Source of the DNA: Luteimonas saliphila
GTDB taxonomy: Bacteria; Pseudomonadota; Gammaproteobacteria; Xanthomonadales; Xanthomonadaceae
Assembly: GCF_016774335.1 (NCBI RefSeq)
Contig: NZ_JAETWA010000026.1
Span: 23,865 to 87,864, forward strand
Direction of reading: 5' to 3'
Length of the DNA stretch: 64,000 nucleotides
Shown here: one piece after another, positions 1 to 8,870 of the stretch
How the letters are laid out: every line of letters begins with the position of its first letter
Position numbering within the stretch: the first letter of the stretch is position 1
The notes under the pieces: model-generated
Told to the model about the DNA's origin: nothing
Databases searched by the model: none
Seen by the model: the letters and a program-made list of their open reading frames with translations, nothing else
Position numbers and translations under genes: made by a program

Positions 1-176
1 CGAAAACTGCCCTCGCGCGTCTGCACCGAGGCCGGTGTCGGGATCAGCGCGGGGCGTGCCGTCGCTTCCGCCACCGAAGGCGCCGGCGGCGGCGCGGACT
101 CGCGGTCGCAGGCGGCCAGCAGGGTGCAGCAGGACAGGGTCAGCGCCAGGCGCCAGTTACGTCGCATCGGGGTCAT
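1..176 (-). CDS. Beta-N-acetylhexosaminidase, GH20-type lipoprotein (N-terminus only)
   Basis: Only the first 58 codons lie in the window; the rest runs off the left edge. The start gives a lipoprotein signal peptide with a basic MRRNWR stretch, a hydrophobic core and a lipobox ending LLAAC. A Pro/Ala-rich linker then leads into ALIPTPASVQTREGSF, typical of the start of the GH20 N-terminal domain. Such enzymes remove terminal GlcNAc from chito-oligosaccharides or peptidoglycan fragments at the cell envelope. The ATG at 176 has AGGA eight bases upstream; an in-frame ATG at 167 is the alternative. Next to GlcNAc catabolic genes this role fits well, but the catalytic domain is not visible. Confidence 0.72.
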   Translation of the reverse strand, partial: MTPMRRNWRLALTLSCCTLLAACDRESAPPPAPSVAEATARPALIPTPASVQTREGSF

Positions 177-210
177 CTCGTTATTCCTGGATCACGGTCG
201 GACGATAGCG

Positions 211-241
211 AAAAAAAGCGGGCCTGGAGAGATCCAGGCCC
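211..241 (-). terminator. Rho-independent terminator after the TonB receptor gene
   Basis: Read on the minus strand, a perfect 9-bp stem (GGGCCTGGA / TCCAGGCCC) with a 4-base loop is followed by GC and seven T residues. It lies 49 bases past the receptor stop codon and should separate that transcript from the hexosaminidase gene. Confidence 0.9.
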
Positions 242-289
242 GGGAGGTAAACGTCTCGTAGGAATCCGCCCGGCGGGCCCGCCCGATCG

Positions 290-3001
290 TCAGAACCGGA
301 AACGCAGGTTGAGGTAGTACTGGCGGCCGTTGCTGTAGAACGCGTGCGGCAGGTAGCCCGGCACGGCGGCGTTCTCGGTGTAGTACTTGAGCGTCGGGTC
401 GTTGAGGTTGAGCGCGTCCAGGCTGACGGTCAGGTAGTCGGTCGCCTTGAATCCGAGCGAGGCGGACAGGGTGGCGAAGTCGTCCTGGTAGAAGTTGTCC
501 GCGCGGCTGACGCCCGCGTAGAACGAGCTGCGGTAGCTGTAGTTCACGCGTGCGTTGAAGCGGTCGTTCTCGTAGAACGCGGACAGGTTGAAGGTGTCCT
601 TCGAGGTGCCGTTGAGTGGCTTGTCGCCGTCGGCCTCGCCATCGACATAGGTGTAGTTGGCGTTGATGCCGAAATTCTCGCCGATCGGCTGCTCGTAGGT
701 CAGCTCGATGCCGCGCGCCTTGCCGTTGGAGTTGACCGGGATCGAGACCAGGTAGTCGCTGTACACGTCGGTGCCGGCCTCCTGGCTGGCCTGCTGGTCC
801 TTGTACTGGATGATCACGTTGCCGAAGTCGACATAGCCGTCCAGGTCCATGGTGAACACGCTCGCCGCCAGCAGGGCGCGCGGTGCGAAGTACCATTCCA
901 GCGAGGCGTCGAAGTTGGTCGACACCAGCGGGTCGAGGTTCGGATTGCCGCCGCTGCCCTCGTGGGTCAGGTCGTTGAGCGTCAGCGATCCCGCGAGCGC
1001 GGAGAAGTCCGGACGCGTCATGGTCTTGCTGCCGGATACGCGCGCAACCAGATCCTCGGTCAGTTCGAACTTGAAGTTCACGCTGGGGAGGAGCTCGTTG
1101 TAGTCGTTGTTGACCACCACCGGCAGGTAGTCTCCGAACGCCGAACCCGTCACCGCGCCCGGAACGCCGGAGTCGAGTGCCAGCGCCTGGTTGTAGTGGA
1201 TGTCGGAGGTGGTGCGCACGTAGCGCAGGCCCGCGTTGCCGCTCCAGCGATCACCGCCGAAATTGAGCTGGGTGTATACAGCGTTGATGTCTTCCTGCAC
1301 GCCGTACACGTCGGAGAAGTAGAACCGCTCGGGATTGTTGCGGTTGGCGAACGTGGCGTTGATCTGGGCGAGCTGCTCGGGCGTGTAGAACCAGATCCCG
1401 GACGGCACGTTGCCGCCGATGCCGCTGCCGAAATCGCCGGGATAGTATCCGCCCGCGTCCGGATAGGCGTTGATGTCCTGCCAGTTGCTGGCCCAGTTCG
1501 GACCCTGGGCGAGCGAGAAGTCGTTGCTGCGCTCATGGGTGGCGTAGCGGTAGCCGAAGTCCAGCGAGGACACGATACCGTCGAAGAAGAACTGGCCGTC
1601 GACCGAGGCCCAGTCCTCCTTGTCCAGCACGTCGATGCCCTGGGCGCCGAAGATCCAGCCGCTCTGCGGCAGGTGCGTGGCGGCGGTGTTGGTGCCGCCC
1701 AGCGACCAGTCGAGCGGGCTGTCGACGCCGTTCATGCGCCAGCTGGCGCCGCCGTTGCCGGCCAGGCCGGTCTCCAGCACGTCCTGGGTGGGGCTGCTGC
1801 CGTTGCCCTTGGTGGCGCCGACCTGGAAGGCGAAGCGCAGCGCGTCGCTCGCGTCCCACTCCGCGTCGAGCGTGATGTAGCGGGAGGTCGATTCCGCGCC
1901 AGGACGCGAGATCATGTCGTAGACGCCATAGGGCGTCACCGTGCCGCTAGTGACCGGATCGTAAGTGGCGCTGGTGAGCACGCCGTTCTCCACCGTGTAG
2001 GCGCTCGGCGTCTGCGAGTTGACGAACTGGCTGGCCCACATCATGTAGTTGCGGTTGTAGTTGTCGGCCTTCAGCAGCGAGTAGAACGCGTTGACGTTCA
2101 GGGTGAGGCTGTCGGTGGGCTTGACCTCGATGTTGGCGACGCCGCCCTGGCGCTTGCGTACCTGTTCGAACAGCACCGCGCCCAGCAGGTTGGGATACAG
2201 GACTCCGTCGAGTGCCGGATCGTCGGAGCTGATGGTGCCGTAGCCGCCAACCACTTCCTGGCCGTCGCGGCGCAGGCTCCGCTCCTCGTTGAACACCTGC
2301 ACCATCAGGCCGGCGGTGCGCTCTTCGTTGCGCACGTTGAGCAGCGCGTCGAACTGCGGCTTGGTGTCGCCGGGGAGATCCGAATGCACCGCGCCGATGG
2401 AGCCCTGAATGGTGAGCGGGTCGGCGAACTGCAGCGGCCGCCGGGTGATGATGTTCACCGAGCCCGCGGTGCCGCCCTCGACCAGCTTGGCCTGCGAGGT
2501 CTTGTGCACCACGACCCGGTCGACGATCTCGGAGGGATACAGGGAATAGCTCACGCTGCGGCCGACGTTGCCCACCTGGCTGAGCACGAACCAGTCGCCC
2601 GTGCCGATGGTATGACCGTTGACCAGGGTCTGGGTGAGGCTGGGGTTGGTGCCGCGCAAGCTGACGCGGTCGGCCTCGTCGAACCCGCCTTCGCTGGCGC
2701 TGGAGGAGGCAATGTTCACGCCCGGCAGCTGGCGTAGCGTGTCGGCGACGTTCTTCGCCGGCAGCTTGCCCACGTCCTCGGCGGTGACTACCTCGACGTG
2801 GGTGCTGGCTTCGCGCTTGGCGTCGAGCGCCTTCTCGATGCTGCCGCGGATGCCGGTGACGACGACCGTGTCGAGATTGGTGGCCTCCTCGGAGGGCGGG
2901 GCGGCGCGCTCGTCCAGCGAGGAGTCCTGCGCGTGCGCGCTCGCGGCGAGGCCGATGCTCATGGCGATTGCGGCCGACAACATGGATCTGCGGTACTTCA
3001 T
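290..3001 (-). CDS. TonB-dependent outer-membrane receptor, probable chito-oligosaccharide/GlcNAc uptake
   Basis: A 903-residue TonB-dependent receptor. It has a signal peptide (about residues 1-24, ending AHA), a TonB-box-like DTVVVTG near residue 44, a plug domain containing VADTLRQLPGVNI and VSLRGTNPS, then a long beta-barrel ending in aromatic YYLNLRFRF. Length and plug motifs resemble the Caulobacter/Xanthomonas carbohydrate receptor class (TIGR01782-like). AGGGGAG lies seven bases before the ATG. The gene lies 68 bp downstream of a sugar kinase and upstream of a GH20 lipoprotein, beside the nag genes. Uptake of GlcNAc oligomers is inferred from this context; the sequence alone does not fix the ligand. 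Confidence 0.88.
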   Translation of the reverse strand: MKYRRSMLSAAIAMSIGLAASAHAQDSSLDERAAPPSEEATNLDTVVVTGIRGSIEKALDAKREASTHVEVVTAEDVGKLPAKNVADTLRQLPGVNIASSSASEGGFDEADRVSLRGTNPSLTQTLVNGHTIGTGDWFVLSQVGNVGRSVSYSLYPSEIVDRVVVHKTSQAKLVEGGTAGSVNIITRRPLQFADPLTIQGSIGAVHSDLPGDTKPQFDALLNVRNEERTAGLMVQVFNEERSLRRDGQEVVGGYGTISSDDPALDGVLYPNLLGAVLFEQVRKRQGGVANIEVKPTDSLTLNVNAFYSLLKADNYNRNYMMWASQFVNSQTPSAYTVENGVLTSATYDPVTSGTVTPYGVYDMISRPGAESTSRYITLDAEWDASDALRFAFQVGATKGNGSSPTQDVLETGLAGNGGASWRMNGVDSPLDWSLGGTNTAATHLPQSGWIFGAQGIDVLDKEDWASVDGQFFFDGIVSSLDFGYRYATHERSNDFSLAQGPNWASNWQDINAYPDAGGYYPGDFGSGIGGNVPSGIWFYTPEQLAQINATFANRNNPERFYFSDVYGVQEDINAVYTQLNFGGDRWSGNAGLRYVRTTSDIHYNQALALDSGVPGAVTGSAFGDYLPVVVNNDYNELLPSVNFKFELTEDLVARVSGSKTMTRPDFSALAGSLTLNDLTHEGSGGNPNLDPLVSTNFDASLEWYFAPRALLAASVFTMDLDGYVDFGNVIIQYKDQQASQEAGTDVYSDYLVSIPVNSNGKARGIELTYEQPIGENFGINANYTYVDGEADGDKPLNGTSKDTFNLSAFYENDRFNARVNYSYRSSFYAGVSRADNFYQDDFATLSASLGFKATDYLTVSLDALNLNDPTLKYYTENAAVPGYLPHAFYSNGRQYYLNLRFRF

Positions 3002-3069
3002 GGCGGTACTCCCCTACTTGGAATGGGTTGGCTGCGTGCGGATGGGTGTCGTGGGAGGCGGGAATCCGT

Positions 3070-4095
3070 TCACCCGTTATCGTTCTGGGATTGGTCGAGG
3101 TACCAACCGGCGGCGCCGATCACGCCCAGTTGCCCGTGATCGACCAGGGTCACGGGGATGCGGAGCAACGCCTCGCGCATCGGTCCCTTGTCGAGGAACC
3201 GCTGCACGAAGCTGCTGTGTGCGAGGAAATCGCGGATCTGCGGCAGGATCCCGCCGGCGAGATAGACCCCGCCGTGCGCGCCGTAGAGCAGCGCCATGTC
3301 GCCGACGGCGCTGCCGAGCAGGCCGCAGAACAGCTCGAGGGCGTCGCGCGCGAGCGGATCGTCGCCGCTGCGGGCGGCGGCGGTGATCGCGGCGGGCGTG
3401 GCGTGAGCGGGTTGGATGCCGCGCACCCGCGCCAGCGCCGCGTGCAGCCGGACCAGGCCGGGGCCCGATAGCGCGTGTTCGATCGGAACGTGGCGCCGTT
3501 CGCGCAGGAACTCGCGCAGGATCTCGATTTCCGCTTCGGTGGAAACGGTCAGCGCCGCCTGCCCGGCTTCGGTGGCGAGCACGACGGCGTGCCCGCGGTC
3601 CGGAATCCGCACCGCGGCGCCGAGCCCGGTGCCAGGCCCGACCACCAGCACCGGTCCCGGCGGTGCACGCTCGGGGCCGGACAGGTGCAGCAGCGATTGC
3701 GCGCCCGCCGCTTCCACGGCGTGGGCGACCGCCTCGAAATCGTTGACCAGGCGCAGATCCTCGAAGCGCAGCTGCGTGCGGATGCGCTGCGGCACGACCG
3801 GCCACGGCAGGTTCACCGACAGCAGCGATCCGTCCTCCAGCGGGTGTCCGGCGCAGGCGATCACGCCGTGGCGGACCGGGGCGGAGGCCGGCAGCTCGGC
3901 GAGGTAGGCCTCGAGGATGGCCGCCAGTGCGGGGAAATCCGCGCAGGCGTACTTGCGATAGTGCCCGACCCGGATCGGGCCGTCGTCGTGCACCAGACCG
4001 ACGCGCACGTGGGTGCCGCCGACATCGGCCGCGATGAACGGCGTGCGGGCCGGCTGGCGGCCGGCGGCGGGCAGGGGACGGGTCGTTGCTCCCAC
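3070..4095 (-). CDS. Glk-family sugar kinase, glucokinase or GlcNAc kinase
   Basis: A 341-residue kinase of the bacterial glucokinase (Glk) family. It shows the phosphate-binding DVGGT motif (residues 24-28), LVNDFEA with N118/D119 for sugar binding and catalysis, and GPGTGLGAA near residue 154. In E. coli Glk the next sugar-contact motif is EGGH; here it reads EAGQ (176-179), so the histidine contact is lost. With the nag genes alongside, a GlcNAc-6-phosphate-forming kinase, like the Glk-type kinases described in Xanthomonas nag loci, is plausible. The chosen GTG has GGAG five bases upstream. The frame stays open to an ATG at 4185, which would add 30 non-homologous residues. Confidence 0.85.
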   Translation of the reverse strand: MGATTRPLPAAGRQPARTPFIAADVGGTHVRVGLVHDDGPIRVGHYRKYACADFPALAAILEAYLAELPASAPVRHGVIACAGHPLEDGSLLSVNLPWPVVPQRIRTQLRFEDLRLVNDFEAVAHAVEAAGAQSLLHLSGPERAPPGPVLVVGPGTGLGAAVRIPDRGHAVVLATEAGQAALTVSTEAEIEILREFLRERRHVPIEHALSGPGLVRLHAALARVRGIQPAHATPAAITAAARSGDDPLARDALELFCGLLGSAVGDMALLYGAHGGVYLAGGILPQIRDFLAHSSFVQRFLDKGPMREALLRIPVTLVDHGQLGVIGAAGWYLDQSQNDNG

Positions 4096-4157
4096 ACGGG
4101 CTCCTGCGGATCGCCACCCGCGGGACGCGGCGGCGTTGGCGCAGTGTCGGCAGGTCG

Positions 4158-4171
4158 TGACAACGATGTCA
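4158..4171. promoter_or_regulatory. Candidate NagR operator (kinase side)
   Basis: TGACAACGATGTCA has TGACA/TGTCA arms around a central CG, the hallmark of LacI-family operators. It lies 62 bases upstream of the kinase start and agrees with the TGACA-centre-TGTCA type of box reported for NagR in Xanthomonas. Binding by the adjacent regulator is inferred. Confidence 0.6.
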
Positions 4172-4393
4172 AGAGAGGATGACATTACCGCGAACCGACC
4201 AGCGGGAATGCGTGCGTACCCAGAACGATGGGTCGTCTCGCGTCGATATCGTTCTTCATATCGTCGTAAAAACGGAACCGACGGTCGATGTCCAGCCCAT
4301 GTCCCACGCCGCGCATGTTGCAGGACAACACCTGTCGACGCGCGATGGCTCCACTCGTGGAGGGCGTGTGCTCTGGCAATCCCGGCGAAACTA

Positions 4394-4408
4394 TGACAAC
4401 GTTAGTCA
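4394..4408. promoter_or_regulatory. Candidate NagR operator (nagR side)
   Basis: TGACAACGTTAGTCA repeats the first ten bases of an ideal TGACAACGTTGTCA palindrome but carries an extra A in the right half. It lies 38 bases upstream of the nagR ATG, suited to autoregulation and control of the nag operon. The inserted base may weaken the site. Confidence 0.5.
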
Positions 4409-4446
4409 CCCTGTCCGAGGGCAGGACAACGAGGGCAGGAAGGCAG

Positions 4447-5514
4447 ATGAGCGAGGTATCGGCCAGTCCGCGCAAGCCGACGATCCGCACCGTGGCCGAG
4501 CGCGCCGGGGTGTCGCTGAAGACCGTCTCGCGCGTGATCAACAACGAGCCGTCGGTGCTGCCGGCGACCCGCGCCCGCGTGCTGCAGACCATCGCCGAAC
4601 TCGACTACGAACCGGACCCCTCCGCGCGCAACCTGCGCAGCGCCAGCGCCTACGTGATCGGGCTGGTGTACGACAACCCGAACCCGTACCACATCATCGG
4701 CCTGCAGAACGGCGTGCTCTCCGCCTGCCGCGAAACCGGCTTCGGCTTGCAGATCCATCCCTGCGACGCGACCTCGCCGCTGCTGGCCGACGAACTGGTC
4801 GAACTGGTGCAGCGCTCGCGCCTGGCCGGGCTGGTGCTGACCGCGCCGATCTCCGAACGCGCCGAACTGATCGAGGCGCTGGAGCAGGCAGGCGTGCGCG
4901 CCACCCGCATCATCGCCGCAGCCGAAGACCCCGACGATGGCCATCCCTGCGTCTACGTCGACGACCGCGACGCCGCCTACGAGATCACCGAGCATCTGGT
5001 CCAGCTCGGCCACCAGCGCATCGGCTTCCTCTGGGGCGGCCAGGAACACCGCTCCAGTTCCGAGCGTTACCTGGGCTACGAGCAGGCGCTGAAGGATTAC
5101 GGCATCACCCTCGACAAGCACCTCGTGGTCCCCGGCGACTACACCTTCGACGACGGTTTCCGCGGCGCGCGCCGGCTGCTGGCGCTGCGCGATCCGCCGA
5201 CCGCGATCTTCGGTTCCAACGACGAGATCGCCGCCGGCGTGCTGGCCGCGGCCAAGTCCGCCGGCATGAACGTGCCCTACGACCTGTCGATCGCCGGCTT
5301 CGAGGACAGCCCGTTCTCGCGCCAGTCGTGGCCGGCGCTGACCACCGCCAAGCAGGCCACCGAGGAGATCGCGCGCCACGCCGCGCGGATGCTGATCGCC
5401 GGCCTGCGCCCGGATGCCGCCGCCACGCACAACCAGGGCTTCGTGCCGCAGCTGGTGGTGCGCGGCTCCACCGCGCCGGTGCGTCCGCGCGCGCAGCCGG
5501 CGAGCGAAGCATGA
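4447..5514 (+). CDS. nagR: LacI-family transcriptional regulator NagR
   Basis: A 355-residue LacI/GalR regulator. The N-terminal helix-turn-helix reads TIRTVAERAGVSLKTVSRVI, followed by the hinge region and a periplasmic-binding-like sensor domain (YVIGLVYDNPNPY onward, with IFGSNDEIAAG and IAGFEDSPFS). The ATG at 4447 follows AGGAAGG with a five-base gap and puts the DNA-binding domain near the N-terminus; longer upstream readings lack homology. Its TGA overlaps the ATG of nagB-II (ATGA), so it is the first gene of the nag operon. It probably represses the operon and the divergent kinase through the two CG-centred palindromes, with an amino-sugar phosphate as inducer. Confidence 0.9.
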   Translation: MSEVSASPRKPTIRTVAERAGVSLKTVSRVINNEPSVLPATRARVLQTIAELDYEPDPSARNLRSASAYVIGLVYDNPNPYHIIGLQNGVLSACRETGFGLQIHPCDATSPLLADELVELVQRSRLAGLVLTAPISERAELIEALEQAGVRATRIIAAAEDPDDGHPCVYVDDRDAAYEITEHLVQLGHQRIGFLWGGQEHRSSSERYLGYEQALKDYGITLDKHLVVPGDYTFDDGFRGARRLLALRDPPTAIFGSNDEIAAGVLAAAKSAGMNVPYDLSIAGFEDSPFSRQSWPALTTAKQATEEIARHAARMLIAGLRPDAAATHNQGFVPQLVVRGSTAPVRPRAQPASEA

Positions 5515-6569
5515 ATGCGCTGATCGAAGCGGACGCGTTGCGCGCGCGCGCGGCATCGACCCGGATGTTCCGCGAAGCCGCGGAGGCCGCTGGCGTGGTG
5601 GCCTCGCAGTTCGTCGCCAACCGCGACGTGCTGGCCGGGCTCGCGGCCGACCTGCGGCGCCGCCCGCCGGCCTTCGTCGCCACCTGCGCGCGTGGCAGCT
5701 CGGACCACGCGGCGACCTATGCCAAGGCGCTGTTCGAGACCCAGCTGGGCGTGGTCACGGCCTCGGTGTCGCCGTCGATCGGCTCGGTCTACCGCGTCCC
5801 GCAGCGGCTGGGCGACGCGCTGTTCATCGCGATCTCGCAGTCGGGCCGCAGCCCGGACCTTCTGCGCAACGCCGAGGCCGCGCGCGCGGCCGGCGCGCGG
5901 GTGGTCGCGCTGGTGAACGTCGAGGATTCGCCGTTGGCGGCGCTGGCCGACGTGGTGGTGCCATTGCATGCCGGGCCCGAGCGCAGCGTGGCCGCGACCA
6001 AGAGCTACCTGGCATCGCTGTCGGCATTGCTGCAACTGGTTGCATTGTGGAGCGACGACTTCGCCCTGCTCGACGCGCTGGAGCGGCTGCCCAACGCGAT
6101 GCGCGCGGCCTGGGACTGCGACTGGTCGTCGGCCGGCGACGGCCTGGTGGGCGCGCACAAACTGTTCGTGCTCGGCCGTGGCCTCGGCCTCGGCGCCGCG
6201 CAGGAAGCGGCGCTCAAGTTCAAGGAAACCTGCGGCCTGCATGCCGAGGCCTACAGCTCGGCCGAGGTGAAGCACGGGCCGATGGCGCTGGTCGGTCCTG
6301 GCTTCCCCGTGCTGATCCTCGACCAGCCGGACGAGACCGGCGCCGGCACCCGGGCGCTGGCCGGGGAATTCCGCGCGCGTGGCGCGCAAGTGTGGCTGGC
6401 GTCCTGCGGCGGCGAGGCGGATCTTCCGGTGTTGCCGGCGCCGCACGCGGCCTGTGCGCCGCTGCTGCTGGTGCAGAGCTTCTACCGGATGGTGAACGCG
6501 CTGTCGCTCGCGCGCGGCCACGACCCGGACACGCCGCCGCACCTGAACAAGGTCACGGAAACGGTCTGA
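5511..6569 (+). CDS. nagB-II: Glucosamine-6-phosphate deaminase, SIS-domain type (NagB-II)
   Basis: A 352-residue protein with two SIS domains, homologous to the isomerase half of GlmS but lacking its glutaminase domain. Visible motifs are ARGSSDHAA, AISQSGRSPD and SVAATKSYLA in the first SIS domain, then GRGLGLGAAQEAALKFKET and SAEVKHGPMAL in the second; it ends HLNKVTETV, as in GlmS. NagB-II enzymes convert glucosamine-6-phosphate to fructose-6-phosphate and ammonia and replace classical NagB in Shewanella and Xanthomonas. Its start overlaps the nagR stop by 4 bp and nagA follows after nine bases, so the three are translationally linked. Confidence 0.92.
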   Translation: MNALIEADALRARAASTRMFREAAEAAGVVASQFVANRDVLAGLAADLRRRPPAFVATCARGSSDHAATYAKALFETQLGVVTASVSPSIGSVYRVPQRLGDALFIAISQSGRSPDLLRNAEAARAAGARVVALVNVEDSPLAALADVVVPLHAGPERSVAATKSYLASLSALLQLVALWSDDFALLDALERLPNAMRAAWDCDWSSAGDGLVGAHKLFVLGRGLGLGAAQEAALKFKETCGLHAEAYSSAEVKHGPMALVGPGFPVLILDQPDETGAGTRALAGEFRARGAQVWLASCGGEADLPVLPAPHAACAPLLLVQSFYRMVNALSLARGHDPDTPPHLNKVTETV

Positions 6570-6578
6570 GGACACGCG

Positions 6579-7730
6579 ATGGCGACCGCACTGGTCAATG
6601 GCCGCATCCTCGGCGACGACGGATTCCACGACGGGCGCGTGGTGCTGGTCGACGGCGGGCGGATCGCCGCGGTGGTGGACGCGTGGGATCCGCACATCGC
6701 CGAGGCCGAACGCATCGACCTCGCCGGCGGCGCCCTGGTGCCGGGCTTCATCGACGCGCAGGTCAACGGCGGCGGCGGCGTGCTGCTCAACAACACGCCC
6801 ACGGTCGAGGGTGTGCGCGCGATCGTCGCGGCCCATCGCCGCTTCGGCACCACCGGCCTGCTGCCGACCCTGATCAGCGACGATCGCGACACCATGCGCG
6901 CCGCGATCGCCGCGGTGCGCGAGGCGATCGTGCAGGGCGTGCCGGGCGTGCTCGGCATCCACCTCGAGGGCCCGTACCTCGCACCGACGCGCAAGGGCAC
7001 CCACGATGCGCGCGCGTTCCGCGCGCCCGACGCCGCCGAGATCGCGCTGGCGACCTCGCTCGGCAATGGCGTCACCCTGCTCACCCTGGCGCCGGAGCAG
7101 CTGCCGTCCGCCACCATCCGCGCGCTGGTGGCGGGCGGGGCGGTCGTCGCCGCCGGGCACACGGCGGCCAGCTACGAACAGATCCGCGAAGGCCTCGACG
7201 CCGGGGTGCGCGGGTTCACCCATCTCTACAACGCCATGTCGCCGTTGCAGGGGCGCGAGCCGGGCGCGGTCGGCGCGGCGCTGGACGACCGCGACAGCTG
7301 GTGCGGGATCATCGTCGATGGCGTGCACGTGCATGCCGCCAGCCTGCGCGTCGCGCTCGCGGCCAAGCCGCGCGGCAAGTTGTTCCTGGTGACCGACGCG
7401 ATGCCGATGGTCGGCGCCGACGATCCGGCGTTCGAGCTGTACGGCGAAACCATCACCGCGGTCGATGGCGTGGTGCGCAATGCGGCCGGCGCGCTCGCAG
7501 GCTCCGCGCTCGACATGGTCACCGCGGTGCGCAACGCCGTGCGAATGCTCGGCCTGCCGCTGGAGGAAGCCGCACGCATGGCCTCGCGCTATCCCGCCGA
7601 GTTCCTGGGGCTCGGCCACCGCCATGGCCGCATCGCGCCTGGTTACGCCGCCGACCTCGTGCTGCTCGACGCCGCGCTGGACGTGCGCGCGACCTGGATC
7701 GCGGGCGACATGGCGCGGCACGACGCTTGA
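6579..7730 (+). CDS. nagA: N-acetylglucosamine-6-phosphate deacetylase
   Basis: A 383-residue amidohydrolase-fold enzyme that deacetylates GlcNAc-6-phosphate to glucosamine-6-phosphate plus acetate in the cytoplasm. Family motifs are HLEGPYLAPTRKGTH (metal site and flap), AGHTAASYEQ, THLYNAMSPLQGREPG, DGVHVH and LVTDAMPMVG with the catalytic Asp. Length matches the family. It lies nine bases after nagB-II and overlaps nagX by 4 bp. The acetate it releases is a substrate for the acs gene found at 35.6 kb. Confidence 0.95.
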   Translation: MATALVNGRILGDDGFHDGRVVLVDGGRIAAVVDAWDPHIAEAERIDLAGGALVPGFIDAQVNGGGGVLLNNTPTVEGVRAIVAAHRRFGTTGLLPTLISDDRDTMRAAIAAVREAIVQGVPGVLGIHLEGPYLAPTRKGTHDARAFRAPDAAEIALATSLGNGVTLLTLAPEQLPSATIRALVAGGAVVAAGHTAASYEQIREGLDAGVRGFTHLYNAMSPLQGREPGAVGAALDDRDSWCGIIVDGVHVHAASLRVALAAKPRGKLFLVTDAMPMVGADDPAFELYGETITAVDGVVRNAAGALAGSALDMVTAVRNAVRMLGLPLEEAARMASRYPAEFLGLGHRHGRIAPGYAADLVLLDAALDVRATWIAGDMARHDA

Positions 7731-8797
7731 GCGCGCCGGCGCCGAGGTTCGCATCGGTCGACGCGCTGCGCGGCCTGACGGTCGCGGCGATGTTGCTGGT
7801 CAACAATCCCGGCGACTGGGGCCATGTCTACACGCCGCTGCTGCATGCGACGTGGCACGGCTGCACGCCGACCGACCTGGTGTTTCCGTTCTTCCTGTTC
7901 GTGGTCGGCGTATCGATCGCGCTCGGCATCGTGCCGCGACTGGAACAGGGTGCGGATCCGCGCGCGCTGCATCGCGCGATCGCCTCGCGCGGGCTGCGCA
8001 TCGTCGCGGCCGGGCTGCTGCTGCATGCGATGGCGTGGTGGGCCTACGACCAGGCGCATTACCGGCCCTGGGGCGTGCTGCAACGCATCGGCCTGTGCTT
8101 CCTGGTGGCCGCGCCGCTGGCGATGCATCTCAAGGCCCGCACCCAATGGGCCTGCATCGCGGTGTTGCTGCTCGGCTACTGGCTGCTGCTGGCGCCGGGC
8201 GGTTACGCACGCTTCGACAACCTCGCCGATCGCATCGACACCGCGCTGTTCGCGCCCCTGCTTTACCGGTACGACCCGGCGACCGGAGCCGGACACGATC
8301 CCGAGGGCCTCGTCAGCACCCTGCCCGCGATCGCGACCGTGCTGCTCGGGGTCCGCGGCGGGGACTGGCTGCGTCGCGGCGAGGTGCGACGCCTGCTGCT
8401 GGCCGCGCTGGCGATGCTGGCGGCTGGCGCGCTGTGGTCGCTGGCGATGCCGGTCAACAAGTCGCTGTGGACCTCGTCGTACGTGCTGTGGAGCGGCGGC
8501 TGGGCGGCGCTGGCGCTGGCCCTGGCGCACGTGCTGGTCGACCGGCGCGGCTGGCCTGCGCTGGGGCGCAGCTTCGGTGTCAACGCGATCGCCGCCTACG
8601 CCGGCTCCGCCCTGATGGTCTACCTGCTCGCGGCCACGGGTGTCTGGGGCGCCCTCTACCAGCATGGGTTCGCCGGCTGGATGACGCCACGTTTCGGCCC
8701 GACCCTGCCGTCGCTCGCGTTCGCGCTGGCCTTCGTCGCGCTGTGGTGGTGCATCGTGCGCGTCATGGACAGGTGCGGCTGGCACCTGAAGATCTGA
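7727..8797 (+). CDS. nagX: NagX, membrane DUF5009/heparan-alpha-glucosaminide acetyltransferase-like protein
   Basis: A 356-residue multi-spanning membrane protein with about ten hydrophobic helices. It begins RFASVDALRGLTVAAMLLVNNPG, with the family's cytoplasmic DALRG motif, and later has DLVFPFFLFVVGVS, GVLQRIGLCFLVAAPL and PVNKSLWTSSYVLWSGGWA. It belongs to the DUF5009 (NagX) group related to lysosomal N-acetyltransferase HGSNAT and commonly encoded in nag operons. The TTG start overlaps the nagA stop (TTGA); no better in-frame start lies upstream of the DALRG motif. Transmembrane acetylation or transport of amino sugars is proposed for the family, but its bacterial function is unsettled. 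Confidence 0.85.
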   Translation: MSAPAPRFASVDALRGLTVAAMLLVNNPGDWGHVYTPLLHATWHGCTPTDLVFPFFLFVVGVSIALGIVPRLEQGADPRALHRAIASRGLRIVAAGLLLHAMAWWAYDQAHYRPWGVLQRIGLCFLVAAPLAMHLKARTQWACIAVLLLGYWLLLAPGGYARFDNLADRIDTALFAPLLYRYDPATGAGHDPEGLVSTLPAIATVLLGVRGGDWLRRGEVRRLLLAALAMLAAGALWSLAMPVNKSLWTSSYVLWSGGWAALALALAHVLVDRRGWPALGRSFGVNAIAAYAGSALMVYLLAATGVWGALYQHGFAGWMTPRFGPTLPSLAFALAFVALWWCIVRVMDRCGWHLKI

Positions 8798-8870
8798 AGC
8801 CGCGGCTGCCGCGCGAGGCCCCCCGCACCGGTTCACCGCCGCATCACGCCGGCTGGCTACGCTCCGCCGC

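Larger units (their letters stand above)
4096..4446. promoter_or_regulatory. Divergent control region between the sugar kinase and nagR
   Basis: About 350 bases separate the two divergent arms of the GlcNAc locus and hold no convincing gene. The region contains two LacI-type palindromes, listed separately, one near each gene. It should carry both promoters; I do not see strong sigma-70 hexamers. Confidence 0.6.

Noticed and set aside
344..2737. Long open frame opposite the first TonB receptor gene
   Set aside because: It lies within the coding strand of a clear receptor, has no recognisable protein motif, and is explained by GC-biased third positions.
5277..7754. Long open frame opposite nagB-II and nagA
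   Set aside because: His/Arg-rich translation without motifs, opposite two certain genes.
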